Positions 6,409 through 8,052 of a stretch of 8,052 nucleotides of DNA are shown here, piece after piece. This DNA comes from Candidatus Moraniibacteriota bacterium (lineage in GTDB: Bacteria; Patescibacteriota; Minisyncoccia; Moranbacterales; UBA9337). The position numbers and the translations under genes are program-made. The stretch spans positions 1 to 8,052 of the forward strand of contig DNVQ01000008.1 in the NCBI GenBank assembly GCA_003507475.1, given 5' to 3'. Below the pieces are notes generated by a model, which made no database searches, had not been told where the DNA came from, and saw only the letters and a program-made list of their open reading frames with translations. The first letter of the stretch is position 1. Each line of letters starts with the position of its first letter.

Positions 6409-7566
6409 ATGAAAAGAACAACATGGGCCATTTTTGTTTTTGTATTTTTTCTTAGCGCCATGGGAGTAGGAGCGCAAGAAAAAAATGAAAACAAATTTGA
6501 TAAGCCAAGCGAGGTAAAAAATGTAAAGATTTCAAAAAAGAAAGTTCTTTCTGAAAGTGAAAGAAAATCTTTTGATGAAATTGAAAGAACCTTAAAGGGA
6601 AAACCGGTAAAACCAGCTCCCACTCCTGACTCAACAATCGGAGGAGCAACGGGAATATTGGGAAGCCCGATTCCAAGTGGTGGTCAACGATATGCTATTT
6701 TGGTCGGACTTGCGAACTACCCTGGGATTAATAATGATCTTTGTGTGACTGCGGCTAAAACAGGAAAGAATTTTCCAACCTTAGAAGATGGGTTGGCATA
6801 TTATTGTAAAGATGAGGATGCATTAAACATGAGGAAGGCTTTAATTGATGAATATAGCTATATTGATTCAAATATTTTTATTTTTAGTGATGCCAATGCT
6901 AAATTTGATGCTATAAAATCTAAGATTTATGAATTATTAGCAAAAATGACTGCCAATGATGAGTTAGTTTTCTTTTTTAGTGGACATAGTTCAACCGGTG
7001 TTGCTTATGACGAAGCAGGATTGCAAATTAATAGCGATGAGCCTTTGGATGAGGCCATGTTTATTTATGATCAGGATTATAGTGAAGTTGATTATGTAAA
7101 TGGCATTAGTTATGTGCCGGGAAAATCATCCTATATCTGGGATGATCAGCTTCGAGCATGGTTTGCCGATGCTCCAACGAAAAGAATTATCTTTGCTTTT
7201 GATACTTGTAGTGCCGGTGGGATGAATGATCTTGAAATGGATGGAAGAATTTTAGCTATGTCCAGCACTGAATACCAAAGTTCTTGGACTTACTACTTGG
7301 GTGGGACGCAAACCGATGTGAATGTTTTTCAAGAAAGCGAAGGATTATTTACTCATTATTTTGTAAAGAGAGCGATGACAGATGAGTTGGGAGACGGATT
7401 TAATCCACTCAATAAAAGAAGTGTTAATCCTCCAAAATATGATGGAAAGGTAGCAGTGGAAGAGGCCTTTAATTATGCTTATCCTATTGTAAAAGCTTCC
7501 CAACAACCAGTTTTGAATGATAAATTTTTTAATGATCTGTTGCTTGGTTATCAATTGAGCAACTAA
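6409..7566 (+). CDS. Secreted caspase-like (peptidase C14) protein
   Basis: The 385-aa product starts with a Sec signal peptide (MKRTTW, hydrophobic core about 7-20, cleavage likely near GVGA-QE at 22/23). A charged linker (23-92) leads to a caspase-fold domain from about 94: first strand YAILVGLANY (95-104), YYCKDEDALNMRKALI (131-146), catalytic H193 in FFFSGHSS (188-195) and catalytic C267 in FAFDTCSAGG (262-271). Both dyad residues are present, so it should be an active cysteine peptidase; bacterial relatives (metacaspase/orthocaspase-like) often cut after basic residues, but specificity cannot be read here. Location is envelope or outside, so a classical intracellular death role is less likely than processing of surface or extracellular proteins. 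The ATG has no visible SD in the AT-rich leader. The gene has its own promoter and terminator. Confidence 0.92.
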   Translation: MKRTTWAIFVFVFFLSAMGVGAQEKNENKFDKPSEVKNVKISKKKVLSESERKSFDEIERTLKGKPVKPAPTPDSTIGGATGILGSPIPSGGQRYAILVGLANYPGINNDLCVTAAKTGKNFPTLEDGLAYYCKDEDALNMRKALIDEYSYIDSNIFIFSDANAKFDAIKSKIYELLAKMTANDELVFFFSGHSSTGVAYDEAGLQINSDEPLDEAMFIYDQDYSEVDYVNGISYVPGKSSYIWDDQLRAWFADAPTKRIIFAFDTCSAGGMNDLEMDGRILAMSSTEYQSSWTYYLGGTQTDVNVFQESEGLFTHYFVKRAMTDELGDGFNPLNKRSVNPPKYDGKVAVEEAFNYAYPIVKASQQPVLNDKFFNDLLLGYQLSN

Positions 7567-7580
7567 AATTCATTACCTGT

Positions 7581-7609
7581 AAAAAACCGTCAGCAATGGC
7601 GGTTTTTTT
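7581..7609 (+). terminator. Intrinsic terminator after the caspase-like gene
   Basis: AAAAAACCGTC (7581-7591) pairs with GGCGGTTTTTT (7598-7608) around AGCAAT; the A-tract/T-tract makes it potentially bidirectional. It lies 15 bases after the stop codon. Confidence 0.9.
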
Positions 7610-7662
7610 AAAATTTAATAAAAGTGTTGCAAATATTTATTGAAATCAAACTTATTTATTAT

Positions 7663-7691
7663 TTGACAAAAATGTATAATGGGTATATATT
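7663..7691 (+). promoter_or_regulatory. Promoter of the DUF5320-like gene
   Basis: TTGACA (7663-7668), 17 bases, TATATT (7686-7691). A TATAAT at 7675-7680 is too close to this -35 to pair with it and could only work with the weak TTATTT at 7652-7657. Confidence 0.7.
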
Positions 7692-7738
7692 CATAATGTA
7701 GAGACGGTAAATATATTTTTAGAGAGGGGGTGAATATT

Positions 7739-7993
7739 ATGCCAAGACAAAATAAAACAGGTCCGATGGGACAGGGCTCAATGACTGGTCGCAAAGGAGG
7801 TTTTTGTGAAGGAGCTTATGGTCCAGGACTAGGTGTGGGAAGAGGTTATGGCAGGGTGATGTGTGGTTGGTTTTTTCAAAAATATCAAGCTATGTCCAAA
7901 AAAGATAAGCAAGAATTGTTGAAATCAGAAATTGAAGATCTGAAGCAAGAACTCCAGATGGTAGAGGGAGAATTAAAAGAACTGGAAAGATAA
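7739..7993 (+). CDS. DUF5320-like small Gly-rich protein with C-terminal coiled coil
   Basis: An 84-aa protein. The N-terminal part follows the pattern MPRxxxTGPMGxGxMTGRxxGxC (residues 1-23) that marks DUF5320-type proteins, followed by a Gly-rich stretch GPGLGVGRGYGR (28-39) with cysteines C23 and C42, and a charged helix/coiled coil at about 52-84 (KKDKQELL, then heptad-like E/L/K spacing). Function is unknown; relatives often lie near Mrp-type ATPases or NifX/NifB-domain proteins, which hints at metal or Fe-S handling, though no such neighbour is inside this window. I chose ATG 7739 over the in-frame GTG 7730 because the run GAGAGGGGG (7722-7730) makes a good SD with 8 bases spacing and the family starts with MPR. 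It has its own promoter. Confidence 0.85.
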   Translation: MPRQNKTGPMGQGSMTGRKGGFCEGAYGPGLGVGRGYGRVMCGWFFQKYQAMSKKDKQELLKSEIEDLKQELQMVEGELKELER

Positions 7994-8052
7994 CTCTTTT
8001 CATTATGAATAGTCTTCCTCTTTCTTTTACTAGTAAGGAAGGAGGAGTCTGA
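7994..8052 (+). promoter_or_regulatory. Short spacer ending in a ribosome-binding-site-like run
   Basis: AAGGAAGGAGGAG (8035-8047) is a strong SD-like stretch, suggesting that another gene starts just past the window, probably co-transcribed with the DUF5320-like gene because no T-tailed terminator lies between. CTTCCT (8013-8018) can pair with AGGAAG (8036-8041) and might mask this site. Confidence 0.45.

Noticed and set aside
7675..7680. TATAAT as the -10 partner of TTGACA 7663
   Set aside because: The gap is 6 bases; TATATT at 7686 gives the normal 17.
7730..7738. GTG at 7730 as the start of the DUF5320-like protein
   Set aside because: The GTG is part of the SD-like run itself; ATG 7739 has proper spacing and gives the family-typical MPR start.

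Overview
The window looks like Candidate Phyla Radiation (Patescibacteria, probably Parcubacteria-like) DNA. The 3' third of the 16S rRNA has CPR-typical deviations: TTGTACTCACCGCCCGTC instead of TTGTACACACC, and GGCATCCGTAGCGGAAGCTG before the anti-Shine-Dalgarno end. The protein genes are AT-rich, small and separated by compact intrinsic terminators. This placement is inferred from motifs, not from a tree.

Layout, all on the + strand. 1-402: 16S rRNA 3' part, followed by a structured trailer and an intrinsic terminator (to 614). No tRNA or 23S gene follows anywhere in the window, so the 16S appears unlinked. 617-3884: a promoter and a two-gene operon encoding a class II Fic protein with a C-terminal winged helix (675-1736) and, 3 bases later, a 714-aa archaeo-eukaryotic primase (AEP) plus SF2 helicase fusion of the TOTE conflict-system type (1740-3884). 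3978-4273: a second copy of the last bases of 16S, its trailer and its terminator. 4277-4909: promoter and a small two-TM membrane protein of unknown function. 5223-6221: transglutaminase-like cysteine peptidase with three C-terminal repeats. 6409-7566: secreted caspase-like (C14) peptidase. 7739-7993: DUF5320-like Gly-rich/coiled-coil small protein. The last bases look like a ribosome binding site for a gene beyond the edge.

The main discovery is the bracket around the Fic/AEP-helicase operon. Bases 390-470 recur without a mismatch at 3978-4058, and 534-614 recur with one mismatch at 4193-4273. The cassette therefore sits between two copies of the 16S 3' terminus, trailer and terminator, so the rRNA stays intact and terminated. 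This is the geometry of an element that targets the 3' end of an RNA gene and restores it, as tRNA-targeting islands do, but here at the anti-Shine-Dalgarno end of 16S. The segment between the two conserved blocks has diverged, yet its hairpin is kept by paired changes. No recombinase gene is visible, so the mechanism is open; tandem duplication or recombination between rRNA loci are alternatives.

How the genes work together: Fic and AEP-helicase are almost certainly co-transcribed and may be a conflict/defence or selfish module, with the Fic winged helix possibly repressing its own promoter through an inverted repeat over the -10. The downstream genes each have their own terminator or promoter signals and look like independent chromosomal genes; two of them encode cysteine-nucleophile peptidase folds.
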